From positions 505,642 to 569,641 of the forward strand of contig JAODUO010000191.1 in NCBI GenBank assembly GCA_025642075.2: a stretch of DNA of 64,000 bases, read 5' to 3'. Source of the DNA: Ridgeia piscesae (Eukaryota > Annelida > Polychaeta > Sabellida > Siboglinidae). A model generated the notes under the pieces. That model was not told the origin of the DNA. It ran no database searches and saw only the letters and a list, made by a program, of their open reading frames with translations. Position 1 is the first letter of the stretch. Every line of letters starts with the position of its first letter. The translations under genes were made by a program, and so were the position numbers. Shown piece after piece: positions 30,240 to 59,376 of the stretch.

Positions 30240-32300
30240 CATGCAATGCTGATGTAAAAGACACGCGGTTCTTAGCGTTAAGGTAATTTATGTACATTAT
30301 AAACAGGAGCAGACCAATCATAGACCACTGCGGGACACCGTATTATGATGTCCCGCTGAAGAGAATCACTATAATTATATTTAACATAATTGTTTCTGAT
30401 TTGACAGATAACGTTTAAACCATTTGAGAGAAGTACCCCTTATTCTATAAAATTCAAGTTTATGTAATAACATTTGGTTATCAATTGTATCGAATGTTTT
30501 TCTTAAATCCACGAAAACACTAAAGACAGATTCTGTATTTTCTAGAGCTTTTATAGCGTCACTAGTAAGCGCAGTTAGAACATTTATTGTCGAATTGCCA
30601 TATTGGTTATCATTTAATACTTTATTTTTTTCAATAAAGTGAAAAGCCCTGTTATAAATTTTTTTCCCCAGTATTTTATAAACTGATGGTAACACCGATA
30701 CAGGTCTATAATTGTAAATCTCATCTTTAGCGTTTGACTTATGGGCAGGTATAATCTTTGCAATTTTCAATTCATCTGGTATTATTCTCTCATACATCGA
30801 CATGTTTATTAAAATAGATAACGGTATAGCTAATTGCTCACTAAATAACTTTATAACAAGGTGACTCAAATTGTCCTAACTTGTACTTTCTAACTTGTAC
30901 TTTAAGTGCCATTATTATTTGCCTGATCTCACTTGCATTGGTTGGGCTCATGAACAGACTATTTGAATTACGTTTAGGGCAATTCTGAAGATAATTATGA
31001 TGTAAATTACTTTTTGGATTGAGGTATTGCAGTGGCGTGGTTTTGACCAACATTTGTAAAGAAATTACAAAACGCATTAGATATTTGATCAGGATAATTA
31101 ATTACAGCATTATTTTGTTTGAAATGTAAAGAAATGCCAGATTTATCGTTGTTTTTCCCAGTCATAACATTTAGTATATTCCATGTTTTTAGAGTCATTC
31201 TTGAATGCGTAATTGATTAGCATAGTAGGTTGTTTCTGCAATTTATTTTAACTTATTATTGATATTTCTGTATTTAGCATAACGAATATGGGCAGAATGT
31301 GTCTTAGGTTTGCCAATACATTCCCGGTATAATTTATGTGAGGCTAAAGACGATTTCATTAGTTCTGTAGTCATCCAAGCATTCCGAATTATATATTTCG
31401 ATTTAATTTTGACTGTTTTCTCTGGTGCGTATGATGCAATGACATAATTTAAATGTTCAGTAAAATCTTTAAACGCCTTATTTAAGTCTAACTGATGAAG
31501 AAATGTAAAATTAATAAGTTGGAGAAAAGATTTTATTTATCGAATAGACAAGTTTTATATCTATGGTTAGATAAAGCTAAAGGTCTATGTTTGAATATTA
31601 ATGGCTCATTACGTATTTTTCAAGGCTGCTGCTTTCCAATTAGACAGAATATAGGTAAATGGTCAGATATATCGCTGCACTGTATACCAGAGTGAACAAA
31701 TGGGGTTGTGTGCCATACATATATGTTATCCATAAGGGTAGCAGATGTATGGGTGACACACGTTGCTTAGTAATCGTGGGAATGGTATTTGTGAATAGAT
31801 ATAGATGTAAAAGATCAGTTGGGAGATTGTAAGTGTTAAATTTTAGATAGTCAACATTTTGATCAGTGCCTATTATAACTTGATTGCTTGAACTCTCCGT
31901 TTTATGTAATATTGCCTCATACCGTTGAATAGATAAAGTAACATTTGTATTAGGAATCCGATATATTTCACCTACGATTGACGTTTGTCCATTACTACTA
32001 GAATTAAATGAATATGGATTCAAATTCACCTTCTATGAAGATACTAAGGTCTTCACGAAGTGTATACTGAATATTATCACGGATATATATCGCGACACCA
32101 CCTTTAGATTTAATCTTTCTATTTTTATAAATAAAGTTATAATTAGGCAGCTTGAAAATATGTGCATTATCATCATTTACAAAGGTTTCACATCATAATA
32201 TGTAATCAATTTCCACATGTGCATCAGAGAGCTCTGATAACAATGTTTTAAGTTTATCAAATTTTGTCTGCAAGCTGCTCAAAGCGAGTGTTGAGAGTGC
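30240..32300 (-). mobile_element. Decayed non-LTR retrotransposon (endonuclease + reverse transcriptase)
   Basis: Read on the minus strand from 32300 downwards, broken frames give an AP-endonuclease-like part (LPNYNFIYKNRKIKSKGG, then EGEFES, YRIPNTN, IIGTDQNVDYL), a linker, and a reverse transcriptase part (YNYRPVSVLPSVYKILGK, FVDLRKTFDTIDNQ, and GVPQWSMIGLLLFIMYINYL where GVPQGS is usual). At least two in-frame stops and several frameshifts break it, and no clear YADD box follows, so it is inactive. Both ends are truncated. The layout fits Jockey/CR1-type LINEs. It sits about 480 bases downstream of the SURF1 stop codon in the same orientation. Confidence 0.88.
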
Positions 32301-32776
32301 AATTTTTCATCACTCTGGAGAATCATTCAGTCGTCTTCAATAACAGTAAGATCCAATGCTACCAAGTCTAATCAAGTTTTACCATTTCATTCATTTATGG
32401 TTTATGCAAGTCACACCAGTAGAAAGCGAGATGATTTAATTGTCCTGATCATCAATGGAGCTCAACTCAACCACGACAACGTCTGATAATATTCATTTTA
32501 ATCTGCACTCACATCGGATACAAACATTAGAGCGTACATTTTGAAATACCCAATTGCAGCATTTCTCAACATTCACAAATGTACATGCGTTGTAGAAGTG
32601 ACACAACAACTGCTGCGGAACTATGCATTTGTGATGTGTCTACACAGATGGTGACGAACACGAGCTCTGTGACAATCCCAAATCACAATGTCTTTAAAAG
32701 TGTTTTAATTCAGCATATGACACTGTTTTAGTGACCGACACTGTTGCATTAACACATTATCACAGATGGAAGACTC

Positions 32777-49457
<16,681 letters not shown>

Positions 49458-49841
49458 TTGTGTTTTTGGTGAATCCGAAACGTGCAGCTTATGTTTTTCG
49501 TGGTTTCGCAGCTGTCAAAAGTCGGCCGCGACCTGTTTAGTGGTACTTCCTCTGTGTGTCACACACAAATTTTGACGATGTTTTCAACTCGTACCCAAAC
49601 ACACTCGGGCCAAGCACTTACGCCACAGTCACTTACTAGGTGTCTGTCACATTTTACTTTCTGCATCATTATAATTATATCGCTATATCTCATAATAATT
49701 GCATCTTTTGCCAGATATGTTGGTTAGCGTGAGCAAAGGATGTTTACAAACTTATGGGAATTATTAAGAAATGGAAGGCACCACCAAAGGATCAAAAGTT
49801 AATGTCATTTATTATAATAATTTTAAATATTATTATGTGTA

Positions 49842-49847
<6 letters not shown>

Positions 49848-49911
<64 letters not shown>
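49848..49911. repeat. (AT)n microsatellite
   Basis: TA dinucleotide in the SURF1/PFDN6 spacer. Confidence 0.9.
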
Positions 49912-49917
<6 letters not shown>

Positions 49918-50139
49918 ATAATTACGGTTTAATTACATTTCTTATTTTATTACTATTATGATTTTATTAGTATTATTGTAAACTATAAGAGTGTTGAGTG
50001 ATGATGGCCCCTTGGCAACATGGGCACTCACCACCCAAACAGAAAACAAGCCAACAGTTGCACAAACAAAGATGGAAAAGACACACCGGTACAGAAAAAC
50101 AAACATCTGGGTAAGAAAAAGACAAAGGTCACAGGCGTG

Positions 50140-50322
50140 ACTGCATGAACAAGTCAGAAGACGGAAGTGGACTTAGGCAAAGCGCGGCAGGGCACATCAG
50201 CTGGATACGAGATAACCGATGGACGCTACGTATCACCACTTGGAAACCCTACGAAAGGAAAAGACCTAGAGGCTAAAGGAAGGCCGGCGAGACGGTGGAG
50301 AGATGAACTAGACGACCACTGA
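50140..50322 (+). mobile_element. LINE 3' fragment
   Basis: Frame one reads AGHISWIRDNRWTLRITTW; after a frameshift the next frame reads KGRPARRWRDELDDH and then a stop where Trp is usual. This is the characteristic C-terminal end of many non-LTR retrotransposon polymerases. It is heavily truncated and inactive. Confidence 0.72.
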
Positions 50323-50679
50323 ATTATAAAATATCTATGCTGTCCATATAGGCTGACCAGTGATTATATTCCGAATTTTTCTTCCAGTTATCTACATAGA
50401 TATCCCTGTATAACAATGGATATTTCTTAACAAAAGAGCAAGCCCAATTGTTAAATTTCGTTGCCATAATAACACACGTTCACTGTTATTTGTGACGCAT
50501 TACGGTGAAACTACGTAGTAGAAGAGGACTCAAGGATAATTCAAGGTAAACTAAAAAATTATGTTAGTATACATGAAGATATTATAATGTAATTTGTAAA
50601 CGATGTACTTATTGGACAATATATTTGCCATTGACCAATCATTATAAAGGTTCTAAACGTTTTTGGACACGATTTCATC

Positions 50680-50743
50680 ATGGCGGAAGGAATTCAGAAG
50701 CGTCTGCAAAAGGAGCTCGAAAAATTCAAGTCTGTACAGAAAG
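50680..50743 (+). CDS. PFDN6: PFDN6 exon 1
   Basis: ATG in the context TCATCATGG; 21 codons plus one base; donor AAAG|GTAAGT. TATAAAGG lies 30-37 bases before the ATG. Confidence 0.95.
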
Positions 50744-53700
50744 GTAAGTATTTCGGCGTGCGGATATATATCCCAATTCTATTCAATCTGATGATTACAA
50801 AGGAGCGCATTCCTACAAAGCAGTATGGCCAAGCCTGTGATAAATCCTAGGAATGGCGGTAGCCGCATCGCTCGTATCCATGGCCATGCCCATGCAACAC
50901 TTGTTCTCTCCTCAACATCGGCGTGAATACAATATTAGTGACTCTATGTAATCCTGATTCTTAGTTATTTGAGCACCAGTGATTGTCGTAAATATATCCT
51001 GCCAAGTATTTATTGGCCTGATTATAATTTATATTCCGAATTCATCGACTGTCCTCACGAGGGCGATAATAGGTGTCGGATGTTGCGGCCCATGGCCATG
51101 ACATGGTGGATTTAGCTTGACTTGCCGAGGCGCCGTGAGGTGGCAGCACTCACCAGAGCTATTAGACAGGGAGCTTGTGCAGTGTGTGATTTAATCATGG
51201 AGGGCCCATTTTGAAAATCCCACTGATGGAACCAAATCGGCAAATGCTTTCTATCTCACTGACAGACCTCGCTCAGTCTTGACATCTGGTTGATTTAGCG
51301 CCATTTAAAAAATACAGCATGAATAATACCTTTCAACTGTCACAAGAGTAATGTTTTGTACAAATGTTTGTTGTAGGACATGCTCTGTCCCTATAGTAAT
51401 GTACAATATTCATATATTTAACCGTTATCAACATTTCTAGCAACAGGCAAAGCTTGACGCAGATCTCACGTATAATTTTAATTGTGACATGCAAACCGCG
51501 ACATCAACAATTATCGGCCTGTCTGTGGCAGAATTTGTATCTCCTTTTTCAGCTATCATATGCTATATTATTCGCAAAACTCATCGAAAGTAGCAATGTG
51601 TTAAAATTTGTTTTAAGGGTTTGTTATAATGAACACAGCCTAAGCGAAACAAATTGGTCCTATCCATGTGAGGGTGCTGTCAATATTCAAAATGGCATGA
51701 ATCTGGTTGGTATTTGGGTTAAATTTGAAATAAACATATGTGACCCAGCACAGCAAAATCAGGAATAAGTCGGGATTGTCAAACCTGGCAAATCAGCTTC
51801 AAAGTGCGCGAATGGGTATTTTTGGATGGAAAGGTCGATTTTCAGATATAAGTGAATTTAGTTAATGTAGTTATCGTAGATTACTATTATGCTGTTATAA
51901 CATCATAAAACGAGTTATAACATTGCTAAAAAGAGATATTTGGAACAGCTATGTCGATCTCAGTGAGAACGAAGAACGAAAAATGTGCTTCATTCAGATG
52001 CATCTTGTCCGCCGTACGTCCTGCCTACCCCCGCCATATTGGTATCGTTTTGAAGCTGAACTATTATGGGATGTATTCCCATGCGCAAAATTTGTCACAT
52101 GTCAGTATAAAGCCAATTAAAATGCTTGAAAACGGGGCTAAAACGTAAACAAGAGCACGTTGGCGAAATCACGTGATATAATGCGCCCCGCTGATTGGCG
52201 GCTGACCTTTAAACCCACGCGAAGCCATGTTTGTTTTGCTTCGACATCGGGTGCACCGGACATCGTTTTTGCATAAAATCTGCGAATTCTAATTTATTAT
52301 TAAGTTGTCAGTGCCGTAATATTAGTTGTTAGTTACATAGGTTTTAACCTGTGCAGTGATAGGCTCAACAACAGTATGGATGTTGCACAGCAGCGTGACA
52401 TAGACATCGATCGACCTAGGCCTAGCGCTCAGCGATGGCCGCGATGGCAAAATCTGCGCGGAGTGTTTGACAACGAATCTTTGACACAACTACTGGGTGC
52501 GTATCGGATGGAGAGTTTACTGGATTCCTACGTGTCAGACAACAATAGTGAATCAGGGAGTGTCGTTTTGGCGCTGAGTGCAAAAGTGGCGAGGAAGACT
52601 AATACCAAGTAACAGCTGACATTGACAGCTTCGATCATGGATCGCAACGCCAATTTTAACGCTGCTGAAAATGTACTCGTAGATTTATACCAAGAACTTG
52701 AACACGTTCGTAGATTCATCTGCGGTTGCAGGTGTTTTATGCTAGACCCTGCTGTCAACAATTCATGGATTGGCAAAAATGTTTGACAGCCCGAACGAAT
52801 GCAAAGGAGATGACAGCCAGACTAAGGGTAAGTTATACTAGCTCTATTGACTGTTTTGCTGTGATGGCAGGCTCAGCCTCACTCATTGTCACATTGAGCT
52901 CTCTAACAATGACATGCCATGACTCACATAAACCCGTGGCTTTGCTGTGAGTTTGAGAGTATCAATGTCACTGGTAATGTACTAGTATGGTAATATACTA
53001 GTACCATGACTCATTTAGAATTATGTTTTTAACTTATTTATACCTGCTTGTTATTATCGTAGATCTTCATGAAATTAATGATCACATTTATTAGGTAGAA
53101 TATTTTTTATTATTAGGGGAGGGGAGTAATGTTTTGTAACAGGTAAGAAAGAAAACATTTTGATTTACTGATTTAGAGCAGTTAACGAATGGGATGGATG
53201 GTTTATAATCTTCAGAGCTGACTTTAAATGATCCAAGGTATTCGTCAATTATGCTGTTAGCCTGCTTATTTACCTAGCTGCTGGGCTCACTATGTATATG
53301 TCATCTGCTTTAATGATCAACTGTCTATATCTCCAGTTTGAAATAATGGACAGTCATTACATAAACTTTTGCAGGATTAAATGTTTTGTATATGGGAAGT
53401 TAAGACCATTATGTTTGTTTTGTATCAGGTTTACGTCTGAAGAACCCAGTGTCGTGTTCGCCAGGAAGCAGCCATCCGATGACAAACAGCGGTTCGATTT
53501 GCAGCACAGGCGAGGAGTCTCCCCCACCTGCTGCTCTACCTACAGAACCATCACCCCCATGCCTCAACATCCACCAATAGTGTTTGTTTTACAAGATCAA
53601 TGAAGTTTGCGGACATCAACTGTCCATAGCAAAGCCGACACATCCGAAGCCGCACCAGTCCACTGCTGCAACAGTCTTCCCATCACGTGAAGTGGCTGCT

Positions 53701-56700
53701 GCCATTGGCACATCAAAAAATGGCAAAAGAAGCAGTGACTGTGTATTGCTGTGTCAGAAACAGACAGAACCCATGGCTAGATTCTGTAAACATTTTACTG
53801 TCGATTTCCGATTTGGTGCAGAATGTTCAAAAGGGATATCTCTGGAACTATAAGAGCTGCAAAGGTGGAATTTCACCACACTGTGCACATTGATGTGGTC
53901 TACAACTGTGCCAAATTTCACATTCCTGTGAGCTGTCTTCATGTTGCAAATGTATTAAAATACTTCATTAAACTTTAAAGCTGTTTTTCTCAGAATCGGT
54001 TTTCAGAAAATTACTTGGTACACCTTCTCTTTATGAAACAATAACTTGGCGACCAATACAGCTAGACATTTGTGTTTGGTACCATTGGAAAGCCCATAAA
54101 TTTACCTTTCACATGGTACCTTTAACTCAAAAAGTGATTTTCCTACTTATTCCTGATTTTGCTGTGCTGGGTCACATATATGCTAGCAGGAGTTAAGAGT
54201 AGTGATATATTTGTTACATGTGATACCAATGTACTTGCATTGTTTACAGAGTACCAGAAATGTGTAGCTGCACGGCAACAGCTTGATGCACAGTTCAATG
54301 AAAACACTCTTGTAAAACAGGTAATGTTTAACGTCAAGTAACATTTCCAGAAGTATTAAATACTATGTCTACCTTATTAGATTCTTTGCTCTGTTTGAAC
54401 CGTGAACAGTATTGTAAAATGTTAGTTGTCATGTGGGAATCAATGCACTAATATTGTGGATGCCGTTATTGTCATGGTTTTGTTAATTTAGGTAAAGGCG
54501 AAAAAGATGTGTTTCTGGTAACTAGACTACATATGGAAAAAATGGGCCCAATATTTTTCAAATTGTGAATCTCAATAGAACATTTCTAGTAGAACAGTAG
54601 AAGGGTGTTGTCAAACTGTTGTAGTATTTAAAAAAATTAACAATATTCTTTGTTTTTAAATTAAATAATTTATACAACATTTAAATATCTAGTAGGCAGA
54701 AAACTAACAATCCTGGCAGCGGGGATGCCTTGCTTCAAGTTGCATATGGCAAGTTAAGAATTACAATTTAATATTTCTGGTAGAAGGTTATTGTATAACA
54801 TTGGCATTTATAAACAAACAGTTTAGCTGCATTAATTTCTACCCACCGTCACCCGTTTCTAACCCTCCCACATGGCGGGTGGACGGGTTTCTGGCTCTCT
54901 GCATAAAGCTATGACTGAATTCATACGACTTCTTTGTAAGGATGGGACAAATATTCGATTCGTATTTGAAATTTCGAATATTCGAACATTTTCTCGCTGT
55001 TCGATTCAATTTGATAATTTGCAGCTATATAAACGAATATTGTTCGAATATTTTCCTTCATATCCTCTGCCACAAAATTTTACTTTCTGACTTAACTATG
55101 AAAAAGACAACAACCGCCAAACTTCTCAGATATCTTACATTTATACATATACACACACTAGGTTACAAAATATAATCACTAACATTACTTAAACAAATAA
55201 ACTTCACAAAACAAACTTGCCTTGGTTTCAGGTTAGGGTTTCAGGTAAATTTAGGATTAGATGAAGTTAGCTTACGTTTAGTTACGGTTGCCTTAACCAG
55301 AATTTGTGAAGGTCATTTATTTAGAGACGCCTGCGATAAATTACGGATGTTATGGTAAGTGCATTGCTCTGTGTAGCCCCTGTAGATCATGTCGAGTTTT
55401 GCGCAAGTTTGTTTTCTTAATTTTATTCTTTACAGAAATGGAAATGATTTTATTTTGTAACTTGGTGTGTGCATATGTACATAAGATATGTGAGGATACA
55501 TTTGGCGACTGTAAGAAGTCGTTTTCATGGTTAGGTCAGAAAGTTAAAAAAAAATCGATGTGTATGGCCATGATGCTGATGACTCCAGCACGGACTTGTG
55601 CCCATGGCCATGGGATGACGCCGCGTCCCGGCAAGACATCTCAACACCGTTCAGTATTCTAATTGAATTTGAAGCCACTGAATGTTCAATATTCGATTTG
55701 AAATTTGATTTTAATGAAAATCCAGATTCATCCCATCCTTACTGCATTGCATTAAAATACTTTTATTAACATGGGCAAACAAAAAGGCTTTGTTGTTTGC
55801 AGGAAATACAACTGGGGGTAGGGTCATGTTAAAGAAAATTTTAATTCTAGGAACTGGACCTACTTGAAGATGGCGCCACCGTGTACAAGATGATTGGCCC
55901 AGTGCTCGTCAAACAGGACACAGAAGAGTCTCGGCAAAACGTTCAGAAAAGGATTGACTACATCACTGGAGAAATGTGAGTTTGTTTACCAAGTGTGTTG
56001 TACGTGTGAATTTTTGACAGTGTGGATATGTGCAGTGTCATCTGTTCAAACTATTCCAGTGCAGTTTGAACTGGAATACACATGTAACTAGTGTCTCTTA
56101 AATGTGTAATAACTCCTACATGTGTTAATGTCTTCTAAAAGTGTAGTGTCTCATGCAAAGTTAATAAAATCTCTAAGAATAAAAGAGTTTCTCGCTTCCA
56201 AGGAGTAGTTTATCTTTATATTTTATAGTTCAAAGGAACTGCATTTAAATATAATATAAAATATGTGTTAAATAATCCAGATATACACATCAAGGATTAG
56301 AATAATAAAATTATATTGTTGTAAAATGTATGTACAGTGTGTATTAACCATTTCCATACCGCAAAATGTATGTATTAACCATTTCCATACCGCTTGTGAC
56401 ACTTCTGTACGACAGACCCCTATTCAGGTTTTGGCAATATCTGCCATTCAAAGTGACAAGTACATTTATATAAAAATAATGAAACATTCAAATAAGGAGA
56501 AATTAGATATAATAAATATCCACCCGTTGAGAAAGTATGATTGGTGTTACAGTCCAGCAACATATAAATGTACATATATTGACAATGTACGACTGGTGTT
56601 ACAGGAAGCAACATAAATGTTGACAAAGTAGGATTGGCATTACAGGAAGCCAAATTTATGTTGACAATGTAGGACTGGCATTACAGGAAGCGACATATAT

Positions 56701-59376
56701 GTTGACAATGTATGACTGGCATTACAGGAAGCGACATATATGTTGACAATGTATGACTGGCATTACAGGAAGCAACATAAATGTTGACAATGTATGACTG
56801 GCATTACAGGAAGCGACATATATGTTGACAATGTATGACTGGCATTACAGGAAGCGACATATATGTTGACAATGTATCACTGTCATTACAGGAAGCGACA
56901 TATATGTTGACAATGTATGACTGGCATTACAGGAAGCGACATATATGTTGACAATGTATCACTGGCATTACAGGAAGCGACATATATGTTGACAATGTAT
57001 GACTGGCATTACAGGAAGTGACATATATGTTGACAATGTATCACTGTCATTACAGGAAGTGACATATATGTTGACAATGTATGACTGGCATTACAGGAAG
57101 CGACATATATGTTGACAATGTATGACTGGCATTACAGGAAGCGACATATATGTTGACAATGTATGACTGGCATTACAGGAAGCGACATATATATTGACAA
57201 TGTATGACTGGCATTACAGGAAGCGACATATATGTTGACAATGTATGACTGGCATTACAGGAAGTGACATATATGTTGACAATGTATCACTGTCATTACA
57301 GGAAGTGACATATATGTTGACAATGTATGACTGGCATTACAGGAAGCGACATATATGTTGACAATGTATGACTGGCATTACAGGAAGCGACATATATGTT
57401 GACAATGTATGACTGGCATTACAGGAAGCGACATATATATTGACAATGTATGACTGGCATTACAGGAAGCGACATATATGTTGACAATGTATGACTGGCA
57501 TTACAGGAAGCGACATATATGTTGACAATGTATGACTGTCATTACAGGAAGCGACATATATGTTGACAATGTATCACTGGCATTACAGGAAGCGACATAT
57601 ATGTTGACAATGTATGACTGGCATTACAGGAAGTGACATATATGTTGACAATGTATCACTGTCATTACAGGAAGTGACATATATGTTGACAATGTATGAC
57701 TGGCATTACAGGAAGCGACATATATGTTGACAATGTATGACTGGCATTACAGGAAGCGACATATATGTTGACAATGTATGACTGGCATTACAGGAAGCGA
57801 CATATATATTGACAATGTATGACTGGCATTACAGGAAGCGACATATATGTTGACAATGTATGACTGGCATTACAGGAAGTGACATATATGTTGACAATGT
57901 ATCACTGTCATTACAGGAAGTGACATATATGTTGACAATGTATGACTGGCATTACAGGAAGCGACATATATGTTGACAATGTATGACTGGCATTACAGGA
58001 AGCGACATATATGTTGACAATGTATGACTGGCATTACAGGAAGCGACATATATGTTGACAATGTATGACTGGCATTACAGGAAGCGACATATATGTTGAC
58101 AATGTATGACTGGCATTACAGGAAGTGACATATATGTTGACAATGTATCACTGTCATTACAGGAAGTGACATATATGTTGACAATGTATGACTGGCATTA
58201 CAGGAAGCGACATATATGTTGACAATGTATGACTGGCATTACAGGAAGCGACATATATGTTGACAATGTATGACTGGCATTACAGGAAGCGACATATATA
58301 TTGACAATGTATGACTGGCATTACAGGAAGCGACATATATGTTGACAATGTATGACTGGCATTACAGGAAGCGACATATATGTTGACAATGTATGACTGT
58401 CATTACAGGAAGCGACATATATGTTGACAATGTATCACTGTCATTACAGGAAGCGACATATATGTTGACAATGTATGACTGGCATTACAGGAAGCGACAT
58501 ATATGTTGACAATGTATGACTGGCATTACAGGAAGCGACATATATTGACAATGTATGACTGGCATTACAGGAAGCGACATATATGTTGACAATGTATGAC
58601 TGGCATTACAGGAAGCGACATATATTGACAATGTATGACTGGCATTACAGGAAGCGACATATATGTTGACAATGTATGACTGGCATTACAGGAAGCGACA
58701 TATATTGACAATGTATGACTGGCATTACAGGAAGCGACATATATGTTGACAATGTATGACTGGCATTACAGGAAGCGACATATATTGACAATGTATGACT
58801 GGCATTACAGGAAGCGACATATATGTTGACAATGTATGACTGGCATTACAGGAAGCGACATATATTGACAATGTATGACTGGCATTACAGGAAGCGACAT
58901 ATATGTTGACAATGTATGACTGGCATTACAGGAAGCGACATATATTGACAATGTATGACTGGCATTACAGGAAGCGACATATATGTTGACAATGTATGAC
59001 TGGCATTACAGGAAGCGACATATATGTTGACAATGTATGACTGGCATTACAGGAAGCGACATATATGTTGACAATGTATGACTGGCATTACAGGAAGCGA
59101 CATATATTGACAATGTAGGACTGGCATTACAGGAAGCGACATATATATTGACAATGTATGACTGGCATTACAGGAAGCGACATATATGTTGACAATGTAT
59201 GACTGGCATTACAGGAAGTGACATATATGTTGACAATGTATGACTGGCATTACAGGCAGCGACATGAGACGAGTATCAAAGACCTGGAGAAGAAGCAGGA
59301 CTCTCACAGAGAGAATCTGGCCAAGCTGCAGCATCAGTTCCAACAACAACAAGTGAAAGCCGTCGCACGGTCATAG
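50680..59376 (+). CDS. PFDN6: Prefoldin subunit 6 (4 exons, 126 aa)
   Basis: PFDN6 is a beta-type subunit of the hexameric prefoldin chaperone, which passes unfolded actin and tubulin to the CCT chaperonin in the cytosol. Exons: 50680-50743, 54250-54320, 55851-55975, 59256-59376, all with GT-AG introns and matching phases (1, 0, 2). The protein has the two coiled-coil helices (MAEGIQKRLQKELEKFK at the N-terminus; RIDYITGEMQRHETSIKDLE near the C-terminus) around the central beta hairpin (DGATVYKMIGPVLVKQD). The length matches the usual roughly 129 aa. The Gln-rich C-tail ends VKAVARS. Intron 1 holds a 2.4 kb inverted-repeat element, intron 2 an hAT-like element and intron 3 a 2.7 kb tandem array that begins in the exon 4 acceptor. 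Confidence 0.97.
51736..54180. mobile_element. 2.4 kb element with 35-bp terminal inverted repeats, class unassigned
   Basis: ATATGTGACCCAGCACAGCA continues AAATCAGGAATAAGT at 51736-51770, and its exact reverse complement stands at 54145-54180, ending in GTGCTGGGTCACATAT. The flanks are TA-rich, so the target duplication is ambiguous. Plus-strand frames inside may be a spliced gene (see the next entry). It is in PFDN6 intron 1. I do not recognise the superfamily from these ends. Confidence 0.75.
52376..53603 (+). CDS. Putative intron-containing ORF inside the inverted-repeat element, unknown protein
   Basis: A frame starting ATG at 52376 (MDVAQQRDIDIDRPRPSAQ, 78 codons) stops at 52612. A second frame (MQVFYARPCCQQFMDWQKC, from 52726) reaches AGACTAAG|GTAAGT at 52829. 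Joined in phase to the acceptor TTTTGTATCAG at 53429, it continues FTSEEPSVVFARKQPSDDKQ to TGA at 53601-53603. The splice sites and phase are good, but no domain is recognised and the link between the first frame and the second is uncertain. It could be a decayed transposon gene. Confidence 0.35.
54250..54320 (+). CDS. PFDN6: PFDN6 exon 2
   Basis: Acceptor GCATTGTTTACAG, donor AAACAG|GTAATG. It encodes EYQKCVAARQQLDAQFNENT and then LVKQ, the end of the first helix. Confidence 0.96.
54838..54912 (+). repeat. Dispersed repeat, copy 2
   Basis: Related to 47815-47915: CACCCGTTTCTAACCCTCCC, then GGCGGGTGGACGGGTTTCT and CATAAAGCTATG. Confidence 0.5.
54936..55742. mobile_element. hAT-like non-autonomous element with GTAAGGATGGGA ends
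   Basis: GTAAGGATGGGA at 54936-54947 and TCCCATCCTTAC at 55731-55742 are exact inverted repeats. Just inside each end is AATATTCG/CGAATATT-rich sequence, as in many hAT-type MITEs (GGATGGGA plus ATTCGAATATTCG). No matching 8-bp target duplication was seen. Part of its interior (55218-55640) is related to 48347-48740. It lies in PFDN6 intron 2. Confidence 0.6.
55218..55640 (+). mobile_element. Dispersed element with telomere-like stretch, copy 2
   Basis: GGTTAGGGTTTCAGG, then GAAGGTCATTTA, TGCGATAAATTACGG, ATGTTATGG and TTTTGCGCAAGTTT match the blocks of 48347-48740 in opposite orientation. The two copies differ by indels. Confidence 0.55.
55851..55975 (+). CDS. PFDN6: PFDN6 exon 3
   Basis: Acceptor TTTTAATTCTAG, donor GAAAT|GTGAGT. 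It encodes ELDLLEDGATVYKMIGPVLV, then KQDTEESRQNVQKRIDYIT, the central hairpin and the start of the second helix. Confidence 0.97.
55976..56532. other. PFDN6 intron 3, unique part
   Basis: AT-rich intron sequence. A short direct duplication of TATTAACCATTTCCATACCG lies at 56341 and 56370. Confidence 0.6.
56533..59255. repeat. 41-bp minisatellite carrying the PFDN6 exon 4 acceptor, about 65 copies
   Basis: The unit contains GAAGCGACATATATGTTGAC and AATGTATGACTGGCATTACAG. Every copy repeats the acceptor CTGGCATTACAG and the first bases of exon 4 (GAAGCGACAT versus the functional GCAGCGACAT). Six-unit higher-order periodicity of about 246 bp is marked by GTATCACTGTCATT variants; from about 58530 to 58980 an 80-bp dimer (39 plus 41) dominates. 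Confidence 0.96.
59256..59376 (+). CDS. PFDN6: PFDN6 exon 4 (last)
   Basis: Acceptor ACTGGCATTACAG, which is the last copy of the 41-bp array. The split Met codon is followed by QRHETSIKDLEKKQ, then the Gln-rich end and TAG at 59374-59376. Confidence 0.96.

Larger units (their letters stand above)
49458..50679. promoter_or_regulatory. Shared SURF1/PFDN6 intergenic region (probable bidirectional promoter)
   Basis: The two start codons are 1222 bases apart and diverge. Near PFDN6 there is TATAAAGG at 50643-50650, CCAAT at 50635-50639 and an inverted CCAAT (ATTGG) at 50611. A (TA)n tract and a LINE fragment occupy the middle, so the core promoters are probably the outer 300-400 bases on each side. 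Promoter function is inferred from layout only. Confidence 0.4.
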
